Below, piece by piece: positions 16,901-24,210 of a stretch of DNA of 64,000 bases. The DNA lies in NCBI RefSeq assembly GCF_000376445.1, contig NZ_AQXI01000001.1, positions 466,962 through 530,961 of the forward strand, given 5' to 3'. A program made the translations under genes and the position numbers. The stretch comes from Haladaptatus paucihalophilus DX253. GTDB lineage: Archaea; Halobacteriota; Halobacteria; Halobacteriales; Haladaptataceae. The stretch's first letter is position 1. The number at the start of each line of letters is the position of its first letter. The notes below the pieces were generated by a model that saw nothing but the letters and a program-made list of their open reading frames with translations, had not been told where the DNA came from and searched no databases.

Positions 16901-17282
16901 GACCCGCCGCGTCGAGGTGCTGATGGACCACGTGCCCGAGAGTTTCGTCACCATCCATCCGGAGATGGCCGACCGACTCGGCGTGAAGGACGGCGAGTAC
17001 GTCCGCGTCACGTCCCGACGCGGGGACATCGTGACGAAGGCCAACGTGGAGGAAACCTCGGACCCCGGCGTCGTCTTCATCCCGATGCACTTCGCGCACG
17101 GGGCCATCAACGAACTCACCCAACACGCGCTCGACCCGACGTCCTACATCCCCGAGTACAAGGTGACGAGCGTTCGAATCGAACCGCTCGGCCCGGACAC
17201 CGACGAGGACCCCCTCCCCGTCGAACCGCCGACGGGAACGCTCGAAGGAAGGCCCGGAGAGCAGACGACGGGCGACGACTGA
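13995..17282 (+). CDS. fdhA: Formate dehydrogenase catalytic subunit, NuoG-like ferredoxin domain fused to molybdopterin domain
   Basis: A 1,095-residue Mo/W-bis-pterin enzyme predicted to oxidise formate to CO2. The N-terminal part (about 1-290) is NuoG-like: a [2Fe-2S] site (Cys89, 107, 110, 123), a His-Cys3 [4Fe-4S] site (His155, Cys159, 162, 168) and two ferredoxin clusters (Cys210-220 and 254-264). A linker with a KAKGKARETGERVKDELLEE helix leads to the MopB domain: [4Fe-4S] Cys390, 393, 397, 427, and metal ligand Cys518 in NCARLCHSS, where selenocysteine or cysteine occurs in formate dehydrogenases. The C-terminal dinucleotide-binding domain is complete. ATG 13995 follows the tandem repeats. 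A second, split version lies at 45.4-48.7 kb. Confidence 0.9.
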   Translation: MSSDEQSGIEDTAPAAPKPGVPDIEDPRPSTPLTEDFVTGTANDPDFGADGDGMNHVTVDGHPIAVPPGSTLIDAIDAVETDGHVPALCYYDRDTDQGDNIGPRSECRTCMVETDEHGLVPSCSFPAEDGLTVRTDAEDAANARDVNLDLVLSNHNLRCTTCGQNGRCELQDTSIENGVEEPRYGVFEDRDEYEPIDDTSAAIQIDRNKCILCNRCVEACNDVQVEGVLRIEGQGQDTRIGFQSDAETMSDSTCVSCGHCATVCPTGSLVEQGLTDSATIPLPGFNQKNSIGKTIEVDHAETSDTSTAPNRNVPGERDEEELSGVARFMAKAKGKARETGERVKDELLEETEHVAEKSASETLNIGHMFDVAELVSGPRLSGVTKAETTCNYCAVGCRFDLYGKDGEVLGVRPADEDATPANDFSTCVKGKFGYDFVNSPNRLTTPLIREGDEFREATWEEALDKVYEGLSKIREETGDDAIAVTSSSKCTNEENFLAQKFARQVLHTKHVDNCARLCHSSTVAGLQQTLGYGAMSNRINEDIGKTDCYLITGSNTTGSHPVLATRIKQNVDDGADLFVFDPRKIGLAEHATQYTQTKPGEDIAWINGMVRYIIENDLHDEAFIEERTKHFDELKEKVQPFTPEKVEELAGVPPEELTNAAETIAEADTCIFGWAMGMTQHAHGTRNVIALTNLALVTGNLGKPRAGVSPFRGQNNVQGGGGDMGPAPHTLPGYQDLSDDDVLDKFEDAWGVRPPDEIGLRLPEQYEAITEGHIKGMFIMGENPVLSEPDIREAENAIEELDFLVVQDIFLTETAEFADVVLPAASNAEKSGTFTNTERRVQRVRPAVEPPGEARTDSDILADLAGRFGFDWDYDGPVDVMDEINDLVPIYGGVTYDRLESTPEGLQWPCEDEDDPGTPFLYEDEFNFDDGKARFVPADYGGPVELPDEEYPLMLTSGRVLYHWHTGTMTRRVEVLMDHVPESFVTIHPEMADRLGVKDGEYVRVTSRRGDIVTKANVEETSDPGVVFIPMHFAHGAINELTQHALDPTSYIPEYKVTSVRIEPLGPDTDEDPLPVEPPTGTLEGRPGEQTTGDD

Positions 17283-17329
17283 ATCGAGGGACACACCACC
17301 GGAAACGACCACCGAGCGCAAAAACGGAT

Positions 17330-19078
17330 CTACTCCTTCCCGACGGGGGTTTCGTCGTCCACGACCGAATCGAGTCCCAACCGGGAGAGTAGCGAGCGGG
17401 TGGGCCGCCCCGTTTCGTCCCAGCCGCGTTTTTCGTAGTAGACCGACAGCAACCGCTCGAACTCCTCGGGGTCGAGTTGCGCCCCGTCGTTCGGGCCGCC
17501 TCGCAACGGTTCTGCGAGCATCGCCGGGAGCGCGTCGTCCTCCCGGTCGAACCCTTCGCGGACGTTGAACAGTCGAGTCAGCGTCCAGACCCGCTCGCCG
17601 ACCCGCCGAAGTTCGTCCGCCGACAGACCGATTCCCGACTCGTGCAACCACTCGGCCCCAGCCTCGTTCCACAGCGCTTCGCCAGCGAAATCGTCCACGA
17701 CGAGGCTCCAGAGGAGCGACCGCAAGTCCTGCTCCTCGATGACCGCTTCCGCGCGGCGCTCGTCGGTCCACGACCCGGCCGCGAACACCTCTTCGAGGAC
17801 GGGACGCGCCCGGCGGTGGCAGGCTCCGCGGTCGCTGGTGGCGTACGCGAGCGCCATCGCGGGAGCGCCGCGGGGGTCGTAGGTCGGCAAATCCATCGCC
17901 TTCACCGTCGGAACGAGTGTTTCACCGCCGTACCGCGCCGCCGCCGCGTCTACTCCATCCGCGAGCACGTCGCCGAGTTCGGACGAGCGATACGCGACTT
18001 CCTCCAAGAGGTCGCGCGCCGCCTCGTCGTCGCCGAACTCGATGTCGCGCGAAAGGACGCCCTCCGTCGCCGCGCGAATTGTCCACGCGACGGCGTTGCC
18101 CGCGCTGATGAGGTCGAGACCGAGGTCGTCGCACGCCGCGCCGAGTACCGCTACCGCGTCGAAATCGTCGATGCCCAACCCGGACCCGAGCGAGATGGCG
18201 GTTGCGCCACGCGGCACCGTTTCGCCCTCGCTACTCTCGACGCGAAACCCACCGGCCACCTCGTCGTCCGGGTTCTCCCGCGCGACGGCCCGTTCGCGCG
18301 CGCTCTCGATGCCGATGTCGTCCGCGCCCTCGAAGGACCCTTCCTGCCACCCTCTCGTCGGGAGGACGCCGACCTCGTTGGCGAAATCGACCGTTTCGAG
18401 CGTTTCGCTCGACGTCTGCCACCGGCCGATGTCGGTGCTCCCGTAGTTCGACTCCGCCTCGCCACGCCCCGGTTCGCCGACCGCGACGACGGCTTTCATA
18501 CCCTTCGACCCCATGACGGCACCGGCACCGCCGCGACCCGCGTGGTGGTCCCCGCCGTCGGACGCGACGGTCGCGTATCGAACCTCCCTTTCCCCCGCGG
18601 GACCGATGCAGGCCGTCGGTCGCTCGAACGCGTCACACGTTTCCTCGACCGTCGAACCCCACAGCTCGTCGGTCGGTTCGACCGTCGCGTCCCCGTCCTC
18701 GATTCGCACGGAAACGGGGTCGGCGGACGCGCCCGTGAACAGCACGCCGACGTGGTTTCCCAGCGCGGCGGCGAGGTGGTCGGGAAACGACCCGCCGGAG
18801 TACGAATCCAGAAACGTTCCGGTGAGCGGCGATTTCGTAACCACCGCGTAGCGCGACTCGCCGGGGACGGTGCCCGTCAACGGTCCGGGCATGAACAGCA
18901 GGGCGTTCTCGGGTCCGAGCGGGTCGATACCCGCATCCAATTCGTCGTAGAGATATCGCGCCGCAAGTCCCTTTCCGCCGACGAACCGCCGTGACCACGA
19001 CGCGGGGACCGGTTCGCTTTCGGCTCTGCGAGACGAGAGGTCGATTCGAAGAAGCCGAGCGGTCGATGGAGACGCCAT
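17330..19078 (-). CDS. Aldehyde:ferredoxin oxidoreductase homologue lacking iron-sulfur ligands
   Basis: A 582-residue member of the tungsten-pterin AOR family, which oxidises aldehydes to carboxylates with ferredoxin. Pterin-binding features are kept: an N-terminal beta domain (FVGGKGLAARYLYDEL), RGGAGAVMGSKGMKA, DPRGAPAMALAYATS and DRGACHRRA. The cubane ligands are missing: the CxxCxxxC site reads AxxNPxxE (residues 266-273), and the fourth Cys is Asp462 in SLVVDDF. The protein has only Cys148, 157, 316 and 420. Electrons therefore cannot leave through the usual cluster. GTG 19123 and ATG 19102 are other in-frame starts; 19078 best fits family N-termini. Divergent from mobA, convergent with fdhA. 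Confidence 0.82.
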   Translation of the reverse strand: MASPSTARLLRIDLSSRRAESEPVPASWSRRFVGGKGLAARYLYDELDAGIDPLGPENALLFMPGPLTGTVPGESRYAVVTKSPLTGTFLDSYSGGSFPDHLAAALGNHVGVLFTGASADPVSVRIEDGDATVEPTDELWGSTVEETCDAFERPTACIGPAGEREVRYATVASDGGDHHAGRGGAGAVMGSKGMKAVVAVGEPGRGEAESNYGSTDIGRWQTSSETLETVDFANEVGVLPTRGWQEGSFEGADDIGIESARERAVARENPDDEVAGGFRVESSEGETVPRGATAISLGSGLGIDDFDAVAVLGAACDDLGLDLISAGNAVAWTIRAATEGVLSRDIEFGDDEAARDLLEEVAYRSSELGDVLADGVDAAAARYGGETLVPTVKAMDLPTYDPRGAPAMALAYATSDRGACHRRARPVLEEVFAAGSWTDERRAEAVIEEQDLRSLLWSLVVDDFAGEALWNEAGAEWLHESGIGLSADELRRVGERVWTLTRLFNVREGFDREDDALPAMLAEPLRGGPNDGAQLDPEEFERLLSVYYEKRGWDETGRPTRSLLSRLGLDSVVDDETPVGKE

Positions 19079-19102
19079 TCGTTTCGAACCGAGGAATTGC
19101 AT

Positions 19103-19115
19103 GGGGAAAATCCCC
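19103..19115. promoter_or_regulatory. Inverted repeat between the AOR homologue and mobA
   Basis: GGGGA-AAA-TCCCC, five-base arms with a three-base centre, in the divergent spacer. Its position between two cofactor-related genes makes it a candidate operator, but a 13-base dyad may occur by chance. Confidence 0.3.
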
Positions 19116-19156
19116 TCGGCCACAGAAACTTACTCACCCGCCACGTACGAAAAACC

Positions 19157-19774
19157 ATGCCCGCAGGTGTCGTCATCGCCGGAGGTCGCTCGACTCGATT
19201 CGGGAAATCGGACAAAGCGGTCGCTCCGCTCGCGGGAGTGCCGATGATTCGCCGCGTCGCCGACCAACTCGTCGATGTCGTCGACGAACTCGTCGTCAAC
19301 TGTCGGGAAGACCAACGCGCGACGATCGACGACGCCATGAGCGACTATCCGCTCCCCGTTCGCTTTGCCATCGACACCGACCCCGACACCGGACCGATGG
19401 CCGGAATCCGTACCGGACTCGCGGCGTGCGACCACCACTACGCCGTCGTCGTCGCCTGTGACATGCCCTTCGTGGACCCGGCAATCGTCTCGTTCCTGTT
19501 GAATCGAGTGGACGGCTACGACGCCGCCGTCCCTCGACTCGGCGACGGATGGTTCCAACCCACGCACGCCGTGTACCGACCGGAACCCATGGTCGAGGCG
19601 TGCGCCGCCGCCCTCGCCCGCGGCGAGCGACGAATCGTCGAACCGCTGTTCGACCTCGAATACGTCGTGGTCGAGGAGGACGAACTCCGGGAACACGGCT
19701 CGCTCGACTCCTTCGAGAACGTCAACACGCGCGAGGAGTTCGAACGCGCCGAAACCCAACTCGAAGGAACCTGA
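19157..19774 (+). CDS. mobA: Molybdenum cofactor guanylyltransferase
   Basis: A 205-residue nucleotidyltransferase that joins GTP-derived GMP to Mo/W-molybdopterin to form the guanine-dinucleotide cofactor used by formate dehydrogenases and relatives. The family motifs are present: VVIAGGRSTRFGKSDKA at the N-terminus (GTP binding), TDPDTGPMAGIRTGL, and the metal-binding stretch VACDMPFVDP. The start at 19157 opens the conserved motif directly. Its position beside two tungsten/molybdenum enzyme genes fits its role in their maturation. The 78-base spacer to the divergent AOR gene contains a GGGGA-AAA-TCCCC inverted repeat. Confidence 0.9.
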   Translation: MPAGVVIAGGRSTRFGKSDKAVAPLAGVPMIRRVADQLVDVVDELVVNCREDQRATIDDAMSDYPLPVRFAIDTDPDTGPMAGIRTGLAACDHHYAVVVACDMPFVDPAIVSFLLNRVDGYDAAVPRLGDGWFQPTHAVYRPEPMVEACAAALARGERRIVEPLFDLEYVVVEEDELREHGSLDSFENVNTREEFERAETQLEGT

Positions 19775-19919
19775 GGTTTATATCCGAGCGCGCGGCCACA
19801 CTCGCCATCCGCCACAAAGCGCCGTGAAGCGACCCGCGGGAGTACGGCACACCGCTTCACGTCCGGCCGTGCCGTCTGTTCGCCATACGGGTTTCCTGTA
19901 CCCCGACCCACTCGTGCTC

Positions 19920-20645
19920 TCATTCGACGACCGCAACCACGGGTTCGTCCGCCATCATCCTCGTGAGGACGACGCGGGAAACGTTCGCACTCGCCAGCAC
20001 TCGCTCCGCGATGTCCCGTCCCACGGCTTCCAACTCCCCGTCGTCGACCATGTTCACGACCGGAACGACCGTCGCCTCCTCGGGAACGTCCTTCATCCCG
20101 CCGCGCGCGCTCGCCAGCACGGTAGCCACGTCTGACGCACGGAGTTCTTCGCCCGCTTCGCGCCCCGTGAGCGACGCCACTCGCTCCGGTCGATGGACGA
20201 ACTCCTCGGTCAGCGGCTTGCCGACGACGCGAGCGCTCGCAATCGGAACGACGACGTCGGCGTTCGACGGGAGTTGTGGCTCGCGGTCGTTCGGTGCCTT
20301 CAGAAGCCGCGTCCGCGCGCCGTCCGCCTTCACGAGAACCGGCGCGTCGGTCCGGTCCCGAAGCGACGCCACCGTCTCGGTGTCGTATCCTCGATAGCGA
20401 TCGGGTCGCTCCTGTTCCGGTACGACCCCAACGGGCCATTCCTCGACCCTGTGGAGTGTTTCCCCCGGTGAATCAGTGACGACGACTTCCCGAACGTGGT
20501 CATCGAAAATCGGGATTCGGACCGTCGCCGTGACGACGGCCCTGTCGAGATGGGACGCCAGCGTGTACAGCGTCGATTTTTTCCCACCCGCTCCGACGAC
20601 ACAGAGGAGCCCGGAATCCGCCGAGAGTGCCGTAACGAGGTCCAT
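19920..20645 (-). CDS. yqeC: YqeC-like molybdenum hydroxylase accessory protein (P-loop)
   Basis: A 241-residue P-loop protein of the YqeC family, thought to assist maturation of selenium- or molybdenum-dependent enzymes. The Walker A loop is VVGAGGKKST near residue 17. Further family traits are VLVKADGARTRLLKAPND and ADVVVPIASARVVGKPL. In bacteria the gene usually travels with molybdenum hydroxylases and cofactor genes; here it lies in the same island as MobA and two Mo/W enzymes, which supports the call. The biochemical activity of the family is not firmly established. Confidence 0.75.
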   Translation of the reverse strand: MDLVTALSADSGLLCVVGAGGKKSTLYTLASHLDRAVVTATVRIPIFDDHVREVVVTDSPGETLHRVEEWPVGVVPEQERPDRYRGYDTETVASLRDRTDAPVLVKADGARTRLLKAPNDREPQLPSNADVVVPIASARVVGKPLTEEFVHRPERVASLTGREAGEELRASDVATVLASARGGMKDVPEEATVVPVVNMVDDGELEAVGRDIAERVLASANVSRVVLTRMMADEPVVAVVE

Positions 20646-20665
20646 GTGAGAAAATCGAACGGGCG

Positions 20666-20890
20666 CTATTTCGAACTACTGGATTCCGACCGGGAGTCAG
20701 TCTCGTCCAAAATTAATAACGGAATCAACACGAACAGGAAGAACCCGGTCGCGTAGCCGAGAACGGCCGCTCCATCCGGGAGGACGTGGGCTTGCGAGAT
20801 GGAGAGATAGCCGAAGACGAGGAGGATGATCTCCGGTCGAGAGGGGACGTCGGACGTGGGCACGGGAGGGAATATCTGGCACCGGAACAT
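20666..20890 (-). CDS. Small two-helix membrane protein
   Basis: A 74-residue hydrophobic protein with membrane segments near residues 20-35 and 40-62 (YATGFFLFVLIPLLIL) and a charged Ser-rich tail. No family recognised. It lies 20 bases upstream of yqeC on the same strand and may be co-transcribed with it. Confidence 0.5.
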   Translation of the reverse strand: MFRCQIFPPVPTSDVPSRPEIILLVFGYLSISQAHVLPDGAAVLGYATGFFLFVLIPLLILDETDSRSESSSSK

Positions 20891-20921
20891 GAACCTTGCG
20901 TCGGGTTTCCGCCCGCGACAG

Positions 20922-21563
20922 CTACGCGAATATCTGTGCGAACATCGACCGCTCGGCCCGATGGAGACGCTCTAAAAACGCCGACTTGCTGATGCCGAGT
21001 TCGTCGGCGACGTCGCTCGCGGTTGCCCCGCGCGGGACGCTGAAATAGCCCGATTCCAGTGCGGTTCGGAGGGCACGTTCCTGTGCGGGTGTCACGTCCC
21101 ACTGCTGGGCGACGACGTTCTCGTCCTCGGACCCGAGTTGATGGACGCGCTCCAGTCGCATCCCGACCGTTTCACCGGCGGCTTCGAGCACGCCTTGGAG
21201 GACGTCGTGGCCGACGACCGCCCCCGTAAACTTCGCATCGCCGTCGCGGTAGCGGAGCGACTCGGCCATGAACCCGACGTTGGTCAGTTCGTGGACGACG
21301 CACGCGTGCTTCGAGAGACAGCGGAAGTTCTGTCTGCCGTCGGTCGTGGAAACGTGGAGGTATCGGATACGGTCGTCTTCGTCGAGAAAGTCGGCGAGAC
21401 CGTCGTTTTCTGCGGGAGCGCTGAACCGGAGCAGGGCGTAGCCATCGTCCCGATGTTGTGGCGGTTGGCAGTCGATACGAACCCCCGTCTCGCGCGACGC
21501 CTCGGCCAACGGGCAGTCGTCGCCCGTTACGGCGAATTCGACGACGAGGCACTCGTCAATCAT
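20922..21563 (-). CDS. Bat-type HTH-10 transcription regulator, divergent from paaABCD
   Basis: A 213-residue regulator of the bacterio-opsin-activator family. The C-terminal HTH-10 domain is clear: WDVTPAQERALRTALESGYF, then VPRGATASDVADELGISKSA and FLERLHRAERSM. The N-terminal part (about 1-150) is a sensor-like region with several cysteines (Cys4 region, Cys20s, CLSKHAC). ATG 21563 (MIDECLVVEF) is preferred over an ATG eight codons upstream because a TTTAAATA box then sits about 27 bases away. It is transcribed away from the phenylacetyl-CoA epoxidase operon and is its likely regulator. Confidence 0.83.
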   Translation of the reverse strand: MIDECLVVEFAVTGDDCPLAEASRETGVRIDCQPPQHRDDGYALLRFSAPAENDGLADFLDEDDRIRYLHVSTTDGRQNFRCLSKHACVVHELTNVGFMAESLRYRDGDAKFTGAVVGHDVLQGVLEAAGETVGMRLERVHQLGSEDENVVAQQWDVTPAQERALRTALESGYFSVPRGATASDVADELGISKSAFLERLHRAERSMFAQIFA

Positions 21564-21647
21564 GCCGCGATTGTATGCGCTCGGCATATTTAAACCCCGT
21601 ACATGGACGGGCGAATCGGTATGGGTTGGGCTCCATAACTATCGACC

Positions 21648-22589
21648 ATGGACATAGCAACCGTCAAGGAGCGGGCCGGACCCCGGCAGTTCAGTCCGAA
21701 GGACGACATGCCGGAGGAGTACCGCAAGGCGGCGACCCGAATGATTCAGTTCCACGCGAACTCCGAAATCATGGGGGCGTATCTGGAACGCCCGTTCATT
21801 CGACAGGCGCCGAGCCTCGACCGCAAACTGGCGTTCAGCGCGAAGGTGCAGGACGAAATCGGCCACGGGCAACTGCTCTATCGCGCCGCAGAATCGCTCG
21901 GTATCAAGACCCGCGACCAGATGCTGGACGAGTTGGCGAACGGCGAAGGGAAGTTCCTGAACTGTTTCCACTACGAGATGGAAAACTGGTGGGAGACGCC
22001 GATGATCGCCTTCTTCGTTGACGGCGCGGCGATGCGCCGACAGGCGACCCTGAAGCGCACGAGTTGGGAACCCTACGCACACGCCATGGACAAGGTGTGT
22101 TTCGAAGAGGGCTTCCACGTCAAACACGGCGAGGATATCATGCGCGAACTCTCGATGGGGTCGAAGAAGGAACAGGAACTCATGCAGGAGGCCTTCGAGG
22201 AGTGGTGGCCCCGCATCATCCAGTTCTTCGGGCCGACCAACGAGAAGAGCACCCACCACGACTTCTCCGCCGAAGTCGGGTTGAAGACGATGACGAACGA
22301 CGACCTCCGCAACGCCTTCCTCAACGCCTACATCCCGAAGGCGAAGAAGTACGGATTGGAAATTCCCGACGAACCCCGCATCGAGCGTGACGAGGAGACG
22401 GGGACGTACAAAGTGCGCGAGGACGACCTCGACTGGGACGAGTTCTTCCAAATCGCGAAGAACAGCTACGAACCCGGCGTCGGTCAGATAAACGGCCGCA
22501 AACACGCACAGGACGCGGCGGAATGGGTTCGTGACGTACTGGACGACTGGGAATCGAGCGGTTCGAACACGCCGGTGGCGGCTGATTAA
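21648..22589 (+). CDS. paaA: Phenylacetyl-CoA epoxidase catalytic subunit A
   Basis: A 313-residue ferritin-like di-iron oxygenase that epoxidises the aromatic ring of phenylacetyl-CoA within a PaaABCE-type multicomponent enzyme. Iron-ligand motifs are visible in the helical bundle: KVQDEIGHGQLLY (ExxH, about residues 68-80) and the second KVCFEEGFHVKHGED (about 145-160). Length and conservation fit bacterial PaaA. First gene of a tightly packed operon; paaB begins one base after its stop. Confidence 0.93.
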   Translation: MDIATVKERAGPRQFSPKDDMPEEYRKAATRMIQFHANSEIMGAYLERPFIRQAPSLDRKLAFSAKVQDEIGHGQLLYRAAESLGIKTRDQMLDELANGEGKFLNCFHYEMENWWETPMIAFFVDGAAMRRQATLKRTSWEPYAHAMDKVCFEEGFHVKHGEDIMRELSMGSKKEQELMQEAFEEWWPRIIQFFGPTNEKSTHHDFSAEVGLKTMTNDDLRNAFLNAYIPKAKKYGLEIPDEPRIERDEETGTYKVREDDLDWDEFFQIAKNSYEPGVGQINGRKHAQDAAEWVRDVLDDWESSGSNTPVAAD

Positions 22590-22590
22590 C

Positions 22591-22911
22591 ATGATCTGGG
22601 AAGTGTTCCGACAGGAAGAAGCGGGCAAGTATCACACCCATTGCGGAAACGTCCACGCGCCGGACCGCGACATGGCGCTCATGTTCGCCCAAGTCCAACA
22701 CGGGCGTCGCAAGCCGACCAACAGCCTCTGGGTCGTCCCGAAGGACGAAATCGGCGAAGTCGATGCCGACGAAACCGCCTTCGGCGGCACGACGAACAAA
22801 TCCTACCGCTGGGTGATGGCGTACAACACCATCGACTCCAGTTTCGCACAGGAAATCGAGGACTCCGAGAGCGAACAGGAAGACGCGGACCGACGACGGA
22901 GTGAGGCATAA
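22591..22911 (+). CDS. paaB: Phenylacetyl-CoA epoxidase subunit B
   Basis: A 106-residue small structural subunit of the epoxidase, recognised by WEVFRQEEAGKYHTHCGNVH at the N-terminus and NSLWVVPKDEI in the centre, both matching PaaB. The start at 22591 lies one base after the paaA stop; its stop overlaps the paaC start by one base (TAATG). The C-terminal 25 residues are an acidic extension typical of haloarchaeal proteins. Confidence 0.92.
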   Translation: MIWEVFRQEEAGKYHTHCGNVHAPDRDMALMFAQVQHGRRKPTNSLWVVPKDEIGEVDADETAFGGTTNKSYRWVMAYNTIDSSFAQEIEDSESEQEDADRRRSEA

Positions 22912-23753
22912 TGTCGGCACAACTCGCCGGACCCGACGAACTGGGCGATGCGGAGCGAGCGGCCGTCGAAAGCCTGCTCCGCCGACTCGCCGACGACGAA
23001 CTCGTCCTCGCGGAGCGCTACACCGAGTGGCAGGTTCGCGCGCCAACGCTCGAATCCGACCTCGCCATCTCGAATATCGCACAGGACGAACTCGGCCACG
23101 CCCGGCTCTGGTACGACCTGTTGCAGGACTTCGGCTACACGGAAGCCGAACTCATCTTCGAGCGCGACCCCGCGGACTTCCGCCACTCGACGCTCGTCGA
23201 ACGCCCGTTCGAAACCGGCGACTGGGCCGACGCCATCGTGCGCGGATACTTCTACGACGTTGCCGAGGAACTCCGACTCGAAGCCCTCGAAGATACGTCG
23301 TATCCGCGAATCGCGGACCGCGTGGCGAAGATTTTGAGCGAGGAGAACTACCACCGCGAGCACGCCCAGAACTGGCTCGAACGGCTGACGAGCGACGACG
23401 AGGGGGTAGAACGCGTACAGGCGGCTGTTGACCGACTGTTCCCGTACGCGCTGACGCTGTTCGAAGCGGGCGACGCCAGCGAGGACATCGACGAACTCGG
23501 GATTCGAACCGAGTCGCTCGACTCGATGCGCGAGCAGTGGCTCGACATCACGGTCCCGTTCCTCGCGTCGCTCGGCGTGGACGTGCCCGCCGAATCCGAG
23601 GACGACGTAGACGAACTGCTCCCCGAGCACATCGGACGAGACGGAAATCACACCGACGACTGGGCCGACCTTCACGACGACATGACGCGGACGTACCGGG
23701 ACCTCGGGCGAACCGAAGCCCACCGAATCATGCCGGACCCAGATAATGAGTAG
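22911..23753 (+). CDS. paaC: Phenylacetyl-CoA epoxidase structural subunit C
   Basis: A 280-residue ferritin-like subunit that pairs with PaaA but in bacteria does not hold the catalytic iron. Diagnostic stretches are YTEWQVRAPTLESDLAISNI and AQDELGHARLWYDLLQDFGY, followed by the helical bundle with EENYHREHAQNWLERL. An acidic, Glu/Asp-rich segment lies near residue 225. It overlaps paaD by eight bases. Confidence 0.92.
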   Translation: MSAQLAGPDELGDAERAAVESLLRRLADDELVLAERYTEWQVRAPTLESDLAISNIAQDELGHARLWYDLLQDFGYTEAELIFERDPADFRHSTLVERPFETGDWADAIVRGYFYDVAEELRLEALEDTSYPRIADRVAKILSEENYHREHAQNWLERLTSDDEGVERVQAAVDRLFPYALTLFEAGDASEDIDELGIRTESLDSMREQWLDITVPFLASLGVDVPAESEDDVDELLPEHIGRDGNHTDDWADLHDDMTRTYRDLGRTEAHRIMPDPDNE

Positions 23754-24210
23754 TGACCCACAGGAGTTCGACACCGACTCCGAACCGACCGCGTGTGCGT
23801 ACACCGACTACACGAAAAGCGAACGGTCCCCCGACGAACTGCCCGCGACGGGCGAGGGAGCGACCGGCCTCGAACGGCGCGTCTGGGACGCGCTGTACGA
23901 CATCGAAGACCCCGAGATGCCCATCAGCATCGTCGATCTGGGGCTGATCTACGGGGTCGAGTGCGAGACTCCCGAGGAGTCCCGTGACGATAGCAACGCC
24001 GCCGGAGCGAGCGTCACCGTCATCATGACGCTGACGTACACCGGATGCCCCGCCCGTAAGATGCTGACCGAGGAGATAGTGAACGACGTCGCGGCGGTCG
24101 AAGGCGTCGAGGACGCGGACCTCGAACTCGTCTGGAATCCGCCGTGGTCCATCGAGATGGTGACCGAACAGGGCAAAGACGACCTCAGGGAGTTCGGACT
24201 GAGCATATGA
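23746..24210 (+). CDS. paaD: PaaD, DUF59 (MIP18) domain only
   Basis: A 154-residue protein of the SufT/MIP18-like DUF59 family, a probable iron-sulfur or metal assembly factor for the epoxidase system. The DUF59 core is WDALYDIEDPEMPISIVDLG, then VTVIMTLTYTGCPARKMLTE with the conserved Cys, and WNPPWSIEMVTEQGKDDLREF. It stops where bacterial PaaD continues into a zinc ribbon. That ribbon is encoded by the next gene, which starts in an ATGA overlap. Confidence 0.9.
   Translation: MSSDPQEFDTDSEPTACAYTDYTKSERSPDELPATGEGATGLERRVWDALYDIEDPEMPISIVDLGLIYGVECETPEESRDDSNAAGASVTVIMTLTYTGCPARKMLTEEIVNDVAAVEGVEDADLELVWNPPWSIEMVTEQGKDDLREFGLSI

Noticed and set aside
15552-17771. 739-codon minus-strand open frame opposite fdhA
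   Set aside because: An antisense shadow of the formate dehydrogenase gene; Arg/Val/Leu-rich, no family pattern.
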